Shown one piece after another: positions 26,390-35,256 of a stretch of DNA of 64,000 nucleotides. Both the position numbers and the translations under genes were made by a program. Each line of letters begins with the position of its first letter. The stretch's first letter is position 1. The notes beneath the pieces are model-generated. The model was given only the letters and a program-made list of their open reading frames with translations. It was not told the origin of the DNA and did not search any database. Source of the DNA: Desulfuromonadaceae bacterium (lineage in GTDB: Bacteria > Desulfobacterota > Desulfuromonadia > Geobacterales > Pseudopelobacteraceae); assembly GCA_028712665.1 (NCBI GenBank), contig JAQTRC010000004.1, positions 1 to 64,000 of the forward strand, read 5' to 3'.

Positions 26390-27265
26390 TCATACTTTGT
26401 TGCCGATCCGGAAAAGTAACATCTTCCCTTCAAGGTCATTAACAAACTGCAGGGCGGAACGGCCGCTCCTTCTGGCGGTAAACCTTGCCCATTGCAAAGC
26501 CTTTACGCACAATTCATCATCTGGCAGCGCAAGTTTTCTCCGCGTTGCATACTCTCGGACCACGGCCAGGTACTCGTCCTGATCGAGGCTGTAAAAACCG
26601 AGCGACAGACCGAAACGATCCGACAGAGCCAGCTTTTCTCCCACCGCCTCCTCCGGATGAATCTCCAGTTCACCGCTGTTTTCGCTCATCCGCTCCGGCA
26701 TGAGGTGTCGGCGGTTTGAGGTGGCGTAAATAAGAATGTTCTCGGGACGTTCCTCGATGTCTCCGTCAAGCAGGGTTTTCAGCGCCCTGAAATCACCCTC
26801 CCCCTCATCGAAAGAGAGGTCGTCACAGAACAGTATGAAACGATTCGGCACATCTCGCACTATCGACATAATGAGTGGCAGAGACATGAGATCCCAGCGT
26901 TTCAGCTCAATGATCCGCAACCCATGCGCCCCGAACGGCTTCAACAGGCCTTTGACCAGTGAAGACTTACCACAGCCTCGTTCACCCCAAAGCAATACGT
27001 TGTTGGCTGGAAAACCTTTGACGAACTGGCTGGTGTTCCGCATGACCTCATCTCGGATGTCATCAATCCCGACAAGATCATCCAGATCAAACAGGTGCGG
27101 GTGCGTCACCGCCGTCAGCCTGCCGCCGTTTTCACCTGAGCGCTCCCAGCGAAAGGCAAGGTTGGCATTAAAATCGGGTCCCACGATCTCAACAGGAGTG
27201 AGGCTGTCAAGAAGCCGCTCCAACTTATCAAGCAAGAGATTATATTTGTCATCATTGCTGTTCAT
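26390..27265 (-). CDS. DUF815 family AAA ATPase
   Basis: A 291-aa P-loop ATPase: a helical N-terminus, then LVGIDDIRDEVMRNTSQFVKG, Walker A GERGCGKSS near residue 112, Walker B FILFCDDLSF near 165 and sensor LIYATSNRRHL near 202. This is the DUF815 family, of unknown role. Its start overlaps the glycerate kinase stop by 14 bp, so it is transcribed as the last gene of the transporter cluster, but a functional link to that pathway is doubtful. Confidence 0.85.
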   Translation of the reverse strand: MNSNDDKYNLLLDKLERLLDSLTPVEIVGPDFNANLAFRWERSGENGGRLTAVTHPHLFDLDDLVGIDDIRDEVMRNTSQFVKGFPANNVLLWGERGCGKSSLVKGLLKPFGAHGLRIIELKRWDLMSLPLIMSIVRDVPNRFILFCDDLSFDEGEGDFRALKTLLDGDIEERPENILIYATSNRRHLMPERMSENSGELEIHPEEAVGEKLALSDRFGLSLGFYSLDQDEYLAVVREYATRRKLALPDDELCVKALQWARFTARRSGRSALQFVNDLEGKMLLFRIGNKV

Positions 27266-28619
27266 TAAATACGCCTCCTTGGTTGGTCATGCCTGCAGGT
27301 TCGATGAGGATGATCTGGAGGTCCATAACGTTCGTACCGGTGGGACCCGTGACAAATAGGCCGCCTGTCTCCCTGAAGAAGTTGTAAGAGTCGTTATTGG
27401 CAAGATACTTTTCCGGATCATGGCCAGCACTACGTGCACGACCTGCGGTTTCCCAGTCTGCAAAGGCTCCAGCCGCATCCGTTGGACCATCGGTGCCGTC
27501 TGTTCCTGCAGACAATAGCGTAATTCCAGGGAGTCCTTCCACTTCCAACGCGAAGGCAAGGGCCAGCTCGGTGTTACGGCCACCCTTCCCCTCCCCGCTT
27601 ACGGTTACAGTCGTCTCACCACCAAAAATCAGGCATATCGGGCGAATGGAAGGGTGGGCTGCAAGTGACGACCTGGCAACTTCTTTGGCTTTTGCTGCAA
27701 GCTCTTTTGCGATGACACGGGCTTCACCCTGCAATTCCGATGAAAGGACGGTGGTATCAAATCCCATTTCAAGGGCTGTTTTCCTGGCAGCTTCTGTAGC
27801 CTTCCCGTTACTCCCCACAATGATGTTCTCTACCTGGTCGAAGATTGGGTTTCCCTGTTTTGGAGTTTCTGGCAACCTTCCAGCTGCACCGCAGTCGAGG
27901 AGGTTCATTACGGATGCCGGTATCCTCCCTGGCAGACCATATTTCCTGATCACCTCAAGGGCATCAGAAAAGGTGGAATCATCGGGTGCCGTGGGACCCG
28001 ACGCGATAACATCAAGTCTGTCCCCTATCACGTCGGAAAGGATGAGGGAGATAAGCCTGGCCGGATATGCAAGCTCGGCGAGACGCCCCCCCTTCACCAG
28101 CGAAATATGCTTTCTCACGGCATTGAGTTCTTCAATGCCAGCGCCCGCCTTAAGGAGAAGAGTAGTTACCTCCTGCTTTTCGGCGAGCGTCACGGGGGGG
28201 CAGGGATCCACAAAAAGGGCTGAACCCCCGCCAGAGATGAGGCAGAGGACAAGGGTATTTGCGTCAGCGCTCTTCAACAGGTCCAAAACGTTTCCGGTTG
28301 CAGCCAGCCCGTTTTCATCAGGCACAGGATGGCCGGCTTCAAAGAGTTCCACCATTGGAGAAAGGGGCGCTTCCTGCATGTGGCCGTATTTGGTGATAAC
28401 CATGCCGTGGCTCACGGTTTGGCGCATCTGGTCACTCACCGCCTTGGCCATCAAATAGGCTGCTTTCCCGAAGCTCACAAGGAAGAGTCTTTCAAAACCA
28501 CCCTCACGGAAAGTCCGGGAAATGTGACCGACATGGTGCGATACGCATTCATAAGGGTTTGCGGCGCCGAGAGCTGCATGGAAAATGTCGGTTAATAATC
28601 GGTTATGAGTGTGGATCAC
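27252..28619 (-). CDS. Glycerate kinase, MOFRL (GckA/TtuD) type
   Basis: A 455-aa class-II glycerate kinase, phosphorylating D-glycerate with ATP (2-phosphoglycerate in most relatives). The DUF4147 N-domain shows GKAAYLMAKAV and LCLISGGGSALF, and the MOFRL domain shows FGGETTVTV and LLSAGTDGTDGPTDAAGA. The start was set at a GTG with a clean GAGGG site six bases upstream; an upstream TTG in frame overlaps livH and has no ribosome site. Location behind an ABC importer and a hydrolase suggests the imported compound is broken down to glycerate. Confidence 0.88.
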   Translation of the reverse strand: MIHTHNRLLTDIFHAALGAANPYECVSHHVGHISRTFREGGFERLFLVSFGKAAYLMAKAVSDQMRQTVSHGMVITKYGHMQEAPLSPMVELFEAGHPVPDENGLAATGNVLDLLKSADANTLVLCLISGGGSALFVDPCPPVTLAEKQEVTTLLLKAGAGIEELNAVRKHISLVKGGRLAELAYPARLISLILSDVIGDRLDVIASGPTAPDDSTFSDALEVIRKYGLPGRIPASVMNLLDCGAAGRLPETPKQGNPIFDQVENIIVGSNGKATEAARKTALEMGFDTTVLSSELQGEARVIAKELAAKAKEVARSSLAAHPSIRPICLIFGGETTVTVSGEGKGGRNTELALAFALEVEGLPGITLLSAGTDGTDGPTDAAGAFADWETAGRARSAGHDPEKYLANNDSYNFFRETGGLFVTGPTGTNVMDLQIILIEPAGMTNQGGVFNEQQ

Positions 28620-28668
28620 TATTCCCTCAAATTCATTCCCTTGATGTATCGACTGAAACCAACCCGCA

Positions 28669-29502
28669 TCATACTTCAATCGGTTTGAAGATCAGCACTA
28701 TGCCCATGACCACAAATACCATGGTTTCTGCTGCGGGACCCCAGAACCTTCCCGTTATGGCCATAACCATCCCCAGCACAAAGGCAGAAATGAATGTCCC
28801 CTTTATGTTGCCAAGCCCTCCTACCAGAACCACGGCAAAACTAACGAGAAGGACCATCATTCCCATGTAAGGATGAACTGAAGTGATAGGCGCGTAGAGC
28901 ACGCCTCCAAGGGCGGCGAGAGAACTTCCTATGACAAAGACATAGGTAAAATACTTTTCCACACTGATTCCCAAACCTCTTACCGCATCCTTATCCTCAA
29001 GGGCCGCAATAACGATCTTTCCCACCATGCTCTTCTTGAAGAAGATTGAGAGGGCAAAGAAGATGGCAATGGCGAGCAGAATGATGATGAGCCTGTACAG
29101 GGGCAGTGTGATGCCGATAAAGTTCACATCTATACCCACAGGGTCGGAAAGGGGTATGGGTGAGGCGCCCCAAATCCATTTTATGGCATCTATGCCGATC
29201 AGAACAACGGCATAGGTCGCGATGATGGCATAGTCAATAGAAACTCCGTAGAGTTTTCTTATAACAAAACGCTCTATCACGTAGCTTATGGGTATGACCG
29301 CAAGGACTGCGATTAAAGCCCCGAGGATGAAGTTGTTCCTGACAAATGGAAGGATGCTTACGAGAAGGTATGCGCCGATCGTATATACGAGACCGTGGGC
29401 AAAATTCACAATTCTCATCGTTCCGAAGGTAAGCGACAGACCAATACTGATAATGAACAGGATGGCGCCGATTGTCAGCCCATAGGCAATTGTGTTTATC
29501 AT
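28669..29502 (-). CDS. Branched-chain-type ABC transporter permease (LivH-like)
   Basis: A 277-aa inner-membrane permease of the LivH family, about eight helices, with the signatures SIGLSLTFGTMRIVNFAHG (residues 20-38) and ALGGVLYAPI and FVVLGLVGGLGNIKGTF-like AVVLVGGLGNIKG. It starts four bases inside the LivM-like gene (ATGA-type overlap), so both permeases are made together. Substrates of such systems range from branched-chain amino acids to urea, amides and aromatic acids; here a non-amino-acid substrate is likely from the context. Confidence 0.88.
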   Translation of the reverse strand: MINTIAYGLTIGAILFIISIGLSLTFGTMRIVNFAHGLVYTIGAYLLVSILPFVRNNFILGALIAVLAVIPISYVIERFVIRKLYGVSIDYAIIATYAVVLIGIDAIKWIWGASPIPLSDPVGIDVNFIGITLPLYRLIIILLAIAIFFALSIFFKKSMVGKIVIAALEDKDAVRGLGISVEKYFTYVFVIGSSLAALGGVLYAPITSVHPYMGMMVLLVSFAVVLVGGLGNIKGTFISAFVLGMVMAITGRFWGPAAETMVFVVMGIVLIFKPIEV

Positions 29503-30488
29503 GACGTCCTCACCGGCACTGCTTTGGCACTACCCTTAAACTTTTCGCAAACGTAGCCCCAGACACCTGTTCTGAACCGGAATACAACGATCAGGAGGGT
29601 AAAGCCCAGGAACATCTCCCATCTTGGTATATATGATGCGAGGTAGTTGCTGATGGCCATGTAGATGACCCCGCCGATTATGGCTCCGTAGAGACTCCCT
29701 GCGCCGCCGATAAGGGCGGCAAAAATGACTTCAACAGCCCTGGATGGATCAATGAAACTCGGCGTCACGTATCCGTAATTGAGTATGGAGAGAGCGCCCG
29801 CAAAGGCGGAGAGCGACGTGGAGATGATGAAGGTGATCCACTTGTAGAGAAACGTATTGTAACCCAGGAACTTGACTCTGGTTTCATTCTCCTTGATGGA
29901 CTTTATGAGCACCCCGTATGGAGATAAGGTAAACTTCCTGAGGAGATAGTAGGTGAGAAGGAGGCAGAAGAGGACAAAACCGAATTTGAACGGTTTGTTG
30001 CTGAAGTCAAGAAATCCGGTCTTAGTGAAGGAGACTGACATACCGTCCTCTCCACCGGTGTACTTCGAAAAAGCCACAACAACAAGAAAATAGCCGACCT
30101 GATTGAAGGCCAGGTTGATAAGAGCAAAACAGGCGCCCGTGGTTCTCACGATAATCGGGCCCAGAATGGCGCCAAGAAGCGCTCCCGCGCAGATGCTCGC
30201 AATAACGGCCAGGAAGGGGTTATGGGAAACATGCTCGGTGAAAAGGGTAATCCCGTAAGCCCCGCACCCCAGGTAAAGCATGTGTCCAAAGGAGAGCCTC
30301 CCCATGAAACCGTAGAGGATGTTAAAGCCCAACACGAAAATGGAGAAGATAATGAAATCGGTGGTCCTGTTTATGCCCAGTACGGGCATGATAGCCAGGA
30401 ATCCGGCGGCAATAAAGAGAATATCACGGAAACTTCTTAATCCGGTGCTGTTCTTATTGACCAATGTATCGCTCCTCTCCCTCTTCAT
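29499..30488 (-). CDS. Branched-chain-type ABC transporter permease (LivM-like)
   Basis: A 329-aa LivM-family permease, partner of the LivH-like protein: FGFNILYGFMGRLSFGHM-type motif (LGFNILYGFMGRLSFGHML), ACFALINLAFNQ, and FAALIGGAGSLYGAIIGG near the end. The start is set at the ATG at 30488 with AAGGG four bases upstream; an in-frame start 36 codons earlier would give a very basic tail containing the intergenic hairpin, and is not favoured. Part of the livJ-livG-livF-hydrolase-livM-livH order. Confidence 0.87.
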   Translation of the reverse strand: MKRERSDTLVNKNSTGLRSFRDILFIAAGFLAIMPVLGINRTTDFIIFSIFVLGFNILYGFMGRLSFGHMLYLGCGAYGITLFTEHVSHNPFLAVIASICAGALLGAILGPIIVRTTGACFALINLAFNQVGYFLVVVAFSKYTGGEDGMSVSFTKTGFLDFSNKPFKFGFVLFCLLLTYYLLRKFTLSPYGVLIKSIKENETRVKFLGYNTFLYKWITFIISTSLSAFAGALSILNYGYVTPSFIDPSRAVEVIFAALIGGAGSLYGAIIGGVIYMAISNYLASYIPRWEMFLGFTLLIVVFRFRTGVWGYVCEKFKGSAKAVPVRTS

Positions 30489-30520
30489 CCTGCCCTTGCC
30501 TATTCCGCCAGAACGGTAGC

Positions 30521-30550
30521 CCCGGAGTGCCGTGCGTTTGGCACTCCGGG
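30521..30550 (-). promoter_or_regulatory. Hairpin between the hydrolase and LivM-like genes
   Basis: CCCGGAGTGCC (30521-30531) and GGCACTCCGGG (30540-30550) form a perfect 11-bp stem with an 8-base loop. No T run follows on the minus strand, so it is more likely an mRNA-stabilising or processing hairpin than a terminator. Confidence 0.6.
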
Positions 30551-30579
30551 ACGAACGTGGGGAACGGGGATTACCCTTT

Positions 30580-31242
30580 TTAATTGAGGCTCGCAAGGAA
30601 ATCTTTAGACTTCATGACCTTGCCTATTTTCGGGAATATCCATTTTTCAGCGTAATTCTGTTCTTCATCCGTGTCAGTACCGGTGCAGTCGCCGATCACA
30701 ATAACATTGTACCCCTTGTCGTAGGCGGACCTGGCAGTTGATTCCACGCACCAGTTGGTGTGGAAACCAACAATTGCCACAGTATCAACCATGTTAACCC
30801 GGAGTGTATAGTCGAGGGCGGTGGACCAGAAGGCATCGAGGGTCTTCTTGCCTCTCACGATAATATCACCCTTTTCCGGGGTAAGTTCCGGTATGATCTC
30901 GGGGCCGGGAGTCCCCGCCACCCACGCGCCGCTCACCGGCTTCCCGTCAATCTTCCAGCCAGTGGGCATATCGATTTCAAGACCTCTCAATCCCCCCATG
31001 CCGGGCCCCTTTTTGTCGATCTCCGGGAACCCCGGTTCAAAGGCTTCGAACGGAACATAAATGATCTTTTTCACTTTACTCCTTGCCGACTTTACGAGGT
31101 TAACCAGGTTCGGTATTACCTTCCGTTTTTCCAGCTGTTCCGCGATGAACTGGTACATGGAACCGCCCGGTTTGAGGAAATCGTACTGGGGTTCGATCAA
31201 AACAATTGCCGTCTTTGCTCCCTCAATCTTCTGCTTTGCCAT
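30580..31242 (-). CDS. Isochorismatase-like cysteine hydrolase
   Basis: A 220-aa member of the isochorismatase/nicotinamidase superfamily. The catalytic triad is readable: Asp in LIEPQYDFLKPGG (near residue 21), Lys in VRGKKTLDAF (near 130) and the nucleophile Cys in HTNWCVESTARSAYD (near 165). Enzymes of this type hydrolyse amide or N-carbamoyl bonds. It lies inside the ABC transporter cluster, between livF and livM, so it probably acts on the imported compound. A good AAGGAGGA site precedes the ATG. The exact substrate is not deducible. Confidence 0.85.
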   Translation of the reverse strand: MAKQKIEGAKTAIVLIEPQYDFLKPGGSMYQFIAEQLEKRKVIPNLVNLVKSARSKVKKIIYVPFEAFEPGFPEIDKKGPGMGGLRGLEIDMPTGWKIDGKPVSGAWVAGTPGPEIIPELTPEKGDIIVRGKKTLDAFWSTALDYTLRVNMVDTVAIVGFHTNWCVESTARSAYDKGYNVIVIGDCTGTDTDEEQNYAEKWIFPKIGKVMKSKDFLASLN

Positions 31243-31307
31243 GTTTAAATCCTCCTTCTTTAGTAGGTTCGTCTCAGCGCATCACGGATGACGCGTCACA
31301 GGTTGAT

Positions 31308-31997
31308 TCATAGATAGCTTTCCATTGCCATCTTGTCGTTAATCTCCGCCTTCTCCACAATCTCTTTCATGATCTTGCCTTCCTTGACCATGTAAACCTT
31401 GTCTGCAAGCATACCGACTACGGAAAGGTTCTGTTCCACTATTACCATCGAAACCTTGCCCCTCATGAGCGAGAGTACGTTAAGGACGTCGTTTATTGTT
31501 CCGGCAGCAAGGCCTTCGGTCGGTTCATCAATCAGGAGGAGCTTGGGATTCCCGATCAGCGCCCTGCCGATAAGCAGTATCTGCCTCTGTCCGCCGCTCA
31601 GACTGCCCGCCCTCAGGGAGAGGAACTTTTCCATTTTGGGATAGATCTGGAGCACCTTGTCCACAGCATCTTTCATATTCTCCTTCACTGGATAGGCGGC
31701 AAGTTCAAGGTTCTCCCTCACTGTCAGGTTTGAGAAAACCCGCTTGTCCTGAAATATATACCTGATGCCAAGGAGAGCCACCTTTTCGGGCGGGAGCCCC
31801 ACTATGCTCTTTCCCTCGAACAGAACTGCGCCTGAGCTCGGTTTCAGAAATCCCGCTATGGACTTGAAGAGCGTAGTCTTTCCTGCGCCGTTCCGACCAG
31901 CCACAAAGACCATCTGTCCCTGTTCAACCTCCATGGAAATTCCATGCAGTACCATGGCGTTTCCGTATGCAACATCAAGGTTTGTCACACTGAGCAT
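31308..31997 (-). CDS. Branched-chain-type ABC transporter ATP-binding protein (LivF-like)
   Basis: A 229-aa ATPase: Walker A GRNGAGKTT near residue 34, Q loop FQDKRVFSNLTVREN, ABC signature LSGGQRQ and Walker B LLLIDEPTEGLA. Size and end match LivF. Its start overlaps the stop of livG by 13 bp. The stretch between its stop and the hydrolase start is 65 bp, with no promoter that I can see. Confidence 0.92.
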   Translation of the reverse strand: MLSVTNLDVAYGNAMVLHGISMEVEQGQMVFVAGRNGAGKTTLFKSIAGFLKPSSGAVLFEGKSIVGLPPEKVALLGIRYIFQDKRVFSNLTVRENLELAAYPVKENMKDAVDKVLQIYPKMEKFLSLRAGSLSGGQRQILLIGRALIGNPKLLLIDEPTEGLAAGTINDVLNVLSLMRGKVSMVIVEQNLSVVGMLADKVYMVKEGKIMKEIVEKAEINDKMAMESYL

Positions 31998-32764
31998 GCA
32001 AGACCCTCCTCTTTTCCCCAGTAAACCTCTCTCACGAGGGGGTTCGAGAGAACCTCGGCCGGCACGCCTTCCGCAATGAGCCTTCCTTCATGCATGACGC
32101 TCAAACGTTGCACAAGATCGACGATCCTGGATATCTTGTGTTCGATGATGATGAAGGAAAAATTTTCCTTGACCCTCCGGATGATGGAGGAAACCTCTCC
32201 TATCTCAAGATCGCCGAGACCGGCAAAAGGCTCGTCAAGGAGGAGTATCTTAGGCTTTAGGGAGAGGGCGACAGCAATCTCGAGCTTTCTCTTGTCGCCG
32301 TATGAGAGTTCGGAGGTCATCAGATTTGCCTTGTCTTCTATACCCATGATTGTCAGGGCCTCTTCGCAGGTTTTTAGGACGGATGGGTGGCGGGCATCGG
32401 CAAAGAAAAAACCTCCTTTGGGGCGCCGATCTTCACGAAATCGCACCACAGACAGTATGAGATTGTCCACAACTGTGAGGGAATCAAACACCGAAACAAG
32501 CTGGAAGGTCCGTACCATGCCCATCATGACCCGCTTGTGAGGAGGCACGCGGGTAATCTCCTTCCCGTCGTAGAATATGGCTCCGCTTGTGGGTGGAAAC
32601 AGACCGGTGAGAAGGTTGAAAAATGTGGTCTTACCTGCGCCGTTGGATCCTATGATGCCGACGGCTTCTCCCCTCTTCATGGAGAAGTCCACTCCGTCCA
32701 CGGCAACCAGCCCGTTGAACTGAATAGTGACCCCTTTAGTTTCTATTATGTTCCCTTTTTCCAT
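31985..32764 (-). CDS. Branched-chain-type ABC transporter ATP-binding protein (LivG-like)
   Basis: A 259-aa ATPase of the LivG type: Walker A GSNGAGKTT near residue 35, FQLVSVFDSLTVVDNL, LSYGDKRKLEIA as a diverged ABC signature (LivG proteins have S-Y-G here) and Walker B ILLLDEPFAGLG. The long N-terminal-half loop between Q loop and signature is typical for LivG. Follows the binding-protein gene after a hairpin-containing spacer. Confidence 0.92.
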   Translation of the reverse strand: MEKGNIIETKGVTIQFNGLVAVDGVDFSMKRGEAVGIIGSNGAGKTTFFNLLTGLFPPTSGAIFYDGKEITRVPPHKRVMMGMVRTFQLVSVFDSLTVVDNLILSVVRFREDRRPKGGFFFADARHPSVLKTCEEALTIMGIEDKANLMTSELSYGDKRKLEIAVALSLKPKILLLDEPFAGLGDLEIGEVSSIIRRVKENFSFIIIEHKISRIVDLVQRLSVMHEGRLIAEGVPAEVLSNPLVREVYWGKEEGLACSV

Positions 32765-32789
32765 ACATCCTCTCCCCGGAAGGGGCTGG

Positions 32790-32814
32790 GGGGCGGGACA
32801 TTCTATCCCGCCCC
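32790..32814 (-). promoter_or_regulatory. Hairpin between the binding-protein gene and livG
   Basis: GGGGCGGGA (32790-32798) and TCCCGCCCC (32806-32814) form a 9-bp stem with a 7-base loop, ten bases downstream of the binding-protein stop. Such a hairpin at the end of the binding-protein reading frame usually protects that part of the message and partly stops the rest, giving more binding protein than membrane components. Confidence 0.6.
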
Positions 32815-32823
32815 TGATCTAAA

Positions 32824-34077
32824 TCAGTACCCTGATGCGGAGAGCGCCGGCAGGTAATCTTCACCCGTATAGGCGCCGATAATCTTTACCAGATCCCATT
32901 TTTTGTCTTTTCTTTCCTTTGCGCCCTTGCCGATAACGACATAAGCGCCGTACTTGAAGATAGGTTGATGATCCGCTCTCCAAATACCCTGTCCTTTCAT
33001 TGAATCAAACTTGGGACTTGCCATGAGAGCCTTTGCCATTGCCTTGCCGTCCGTGGACTGAGCAAGCTCCATGGCCCGCACCGCTTCCATGACACCTTCG
33101 TAGGCCATTGCGGAGTAAGGATCGGGCGGATATTTATACTCCTTGATAAATTTCTTCGTGAATGCGTCAGATGCCTTTACGATTGCTGCATCCTGAAAAC
33201 CCTTCATATCGTAGTACCAGGACATGAGGGAATAGACACCTTCAAGAGCTTCAGGCGGAACACCGCTGCCGAAGGAGTTGGTCATCCAGTCAAACCATAT
33301 CTTGCTCTTTTTCTTGAGGCCGGTTTCATAGGTCTGTTTCAGTACGTTAACTGCGTCTACGCCCCAGTGAGCCAGCATCACGATGTCAGGTCTCTTCTCC
33401 CCGATCTTCGTCAGGTAGGAGGTGTAGTCGCTCGTGCCAACCGGTGATTCTACGTATTCCACCTTGACACCACGTTTATCGAAGGCAGCCTTGGCGCCTG
33501 CCCACTGGTCACGACCAAAGGCGTACGCCGGGCCGAAAAACACGATGTTTTTGTATCCAAGTTTGTCCACTATGTACGCAGCTCCTGCGTAGCCGATAGA
33601 GTACGCAGCCCCGTGAATGGCAAATGTCGTTTCGGCCATCTCGGCCTTTTGAAACATATTGATAGCCACCACATTCACAGGGAAATAGGCAACCGGAGTC
33701 TTCTTCACCTCTTTATTCAGAGCAGCTGAAATCGGTGCGAATGTCTGCCCGACTATTACATGGACCTTGCTCTCTTCTACAAGTTCCCTGAATCTCCGGA
33801 TTGCGACATCCGGCTTAGACTCATCATCCTTAACTAAAGCTTCGATCGGAACCTTCTTTTTCCCGAACTTCACACCACCAGCCGCGTTTATCTCCTTGAC
33901 GGCAAGCTTCGCGCCATCAAGCTGAAGCGGTCCTATAGGAGATGCCGCACCCGTCAAACCAAACATTAGGCCGATCTTTACCTTGTCTGGGGCCTCGGCC
34001 CGCGTCTCACGGGGTAAAAGGAAACCAAACATTAATACTCCAACAATCATAAGACAAAAAACTGACTTCTTGCTCAT
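32824..34077 (-). CDS. Periplasmic substrate-binding protein (LivJ/K-like)
   Basis: A 417-aa periplasmic binding protein of the branched-chain type. The ATG at 34077 follows a textbook GGAGGATTTGC site and gives a signal peptide (residues 1-29) ending RETRAEA; an upstream frame of 53 codons overlaps the GntR gene and is rejected. The mature protein begins VKIGLMFGLTGAASPIGPLQLDGA, the type-1 periplasmic fold, with VIVGQTFAPISAALNKEV and the late motif DPYSAMAYEGV. No lipobox. Ligand unknown; it is the first structural gene of the transporter. Confidence 0.92.
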   Translation of the reverse strand: MSKKSVFCLMIVGVLMFGFLLPRETRAEAPDKVKIGLMFGLTGAASPIGPLQLDGAKLAVKEINAAGGVKFGKKKVPIEALVKDDESKPDVAIRRFRELVEESKVHVIVGQTFAPISAALNKEVKKTPVAYFPVNVVAINMFQKAEMAETTFAIHGAAYSIGYAGAAYIVDKLGYKNIVFFGPAYAFGRDQWAGAKAAFDKRGVKVEYVESPVGTSDYTSYLTKIGEKRPDIVMLAHWGVDAVNVLKQTYETGLKKKSKIWFDWMTNSFGSGVPPEALEGVYSLMSWYYDMKGFQDAAIVKASDAFTKKFIKEYKYPPDPYSAMAYEGVMEAVRAMELAQSTDGKAMAKALMASPKFDSMKGQGIWRADHQPIFKYGAYVVIGKGAKERKDKKWDLVKIIGAYTGEDYLPALSASGY

Positions 34078-34142
34078 TGCAAATCCTCCTTCCGTCATCT
34101 TAGTTTTTTTATTCCCGCTGATCGTTAGTTCCAATACTCTAC

Positions 34143-34880
34143 TTACAGCCTGCCATTTCCTGCTGGCGCCGTGGGCGGAAATGCAGTGCTCTGGCTTCTC
34201 TTCCCGGCCCCGTTCTCCCCCTGCACCTCCTCCCACTCGTCGGGATTCATGGACTGTTTTATCTGTTCGATCATCTTAAGGTTATGATTCCGGAATGCCG
34301 CCTCCGCCCTGTCAGCATCTCTCTCCTTAAAGGCCGCCAGTATCTCCATATGATCCTCCAGAAGTCTCGAAAGTATGGGGGTGACCTGTAAAGAAATGGG
34401 ACGCATCTTGTTTTTCACGGCGCCCAGAATTTCCAGAAGGGTGCGGTTTCCGCTCAATTCGTAGACAAGGGCATGAAATTCGTAATCGAGTCGGGAGTAT
34501 CCCACCAAATCTTCCTCCTCCACCATTTTACGCTGGTCATCAATAAGCTTGGCCATCTTCTTGAGCACCCGCTCATTTACCCTCGGCACTGCGTGACGTG
34601 CAGCGAGACTCTCAAGGGCTTCCCTGACAACATAGAGTTCAATTGCCACCTTTGGGGTCAAGGCCAACATAAAAACGCCACGATTGGGAATGTTCTCCAG
34701 CAAACCTTCCTGTATGAGGCGGTGAACCGCCTCCCACACGGGGGTGCGGCTCGCGCCAACCTCCTTGGCAATCTGTTCCACGTTGATGCGGGCGCCGGGG
34801 CTGAACCGGTAATCCGCAATCATTTTTTTCAGAATGTCATACACCTGGTGGCTGAGTCTCTGTTTGTTTACTTTTGTCAT
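34143..34880 (-). CDS. GntR-family (FCD/FadR type) transcriptional regulator
   Basis: A 245-aa regulator: winged helix at residues 5-70 (LSHQVYDILKKMIADYRF, VEQIAKEVGASRTPVWEAVHRL) and an all-helical FCD effector domain (about 85-220), with a Pro-rich tail. FCD members usually bind small carboxylic acids. The transcript is predicted to start at the ATG itself (leaderless), because the -10 box ends 7 bases before it. The gene lies directly upstream of the binding-protein gene and probably controls the whole cluster through the palindromes upstream. Confidence 0.9.
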   Translation of the reverse strand: MTKVNKQRLSHQVYDILKKMIADYRFSPGARINVEQIAKEVGASRTPVWEAVHRLIQEGLLENIPNRGVFMLALTPKVAIELYVVREALESLAARHAVPRVNERVLKKMAKLIDDQRKMVEEEDLVGYSRLDYEFHALVYELSGNRTLLEILGAVKNKMRPISLQVTPILSRLLEDHMEILAAFKERDADRAEAAFRNHNLKMIEQIKQSMNPDEWEEVQGENGAGKRSQSTAFPPTAPAGNGRL

Positions 34881-34886
34881 GGGGGA

Positions 34887-34915
34887 AATCTAGTAATAAC
34901 CGGGGGGTTTGTCAA
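34887..34915 (-). promoter_or_regulatory. Sigma-70 promoter for the GntR-transporter operon
   Basis: On the minus strand TTGACA (34910-34915) and TAGATT (34887-34892) are 17 bp apart. The -10 ends 6 bases before the ATG at 34880, so the transcript would start at or within one base of the start codon. Only a run of G/C lies between. Confidence 0.65.
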
Positions 34916-34916
34916 G

Positions 34917-34951
34917 ATATTTCGTGAAATATATTTCGTATTTCATGAAAT
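34917..34951. promoter_or_regulatory. Two palindromic operator candidates upstream of the GntR gene
   Basis: ATATTTC-GT-GAAATAT (34917-34932) and ATTTCATGAAAT (34940-34951) share the half-site ATTTC and are 21 bp centre to centre, two helical turns. They sit right upstream of the -35 box. The GntR protein encoded just downstream is the likely ligand (autoregulation). Confidence 0.6.
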
Positions 34952-35256
34952 TATTACAGGAGTATCAGGGCGAAGCTTTTGAGAATAAACAGGGTCTGAG
35001 CTATCAAGCTGTTGAGTAAATAACAGGGCGACACGGGGATGTTCGACAAATCCGGTCTGGTGAATAGGCCTCAAGAAGGCGGGTCGAGAGAGAATAGACC
35101 CATCATAAATAACGCTCGGGCAACTTTGATATTGTCTCTTTATGCAAAGGGAGTATCACGAGAAGTGATCCGCTTTAGGGGGTATTGTGGGGCGGCGGAA
35201 CATGCACAAAACGAAAACAGGGAGCTACGCAATGCTGCATAACCCCCTTGAATATT

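Noticed and set aside
27397-28458. 353-codon open frame opposite the glycerate kinase gene
   Set aside because: Long antisense frame produced by codon bias of the real gene; no family resemblance.
35039-35242. 67-codon open frame near tRNA-Arg
   Set aside because: No ribosome site, low-complexity polar composition and no neighbour support; probably a chance frame.
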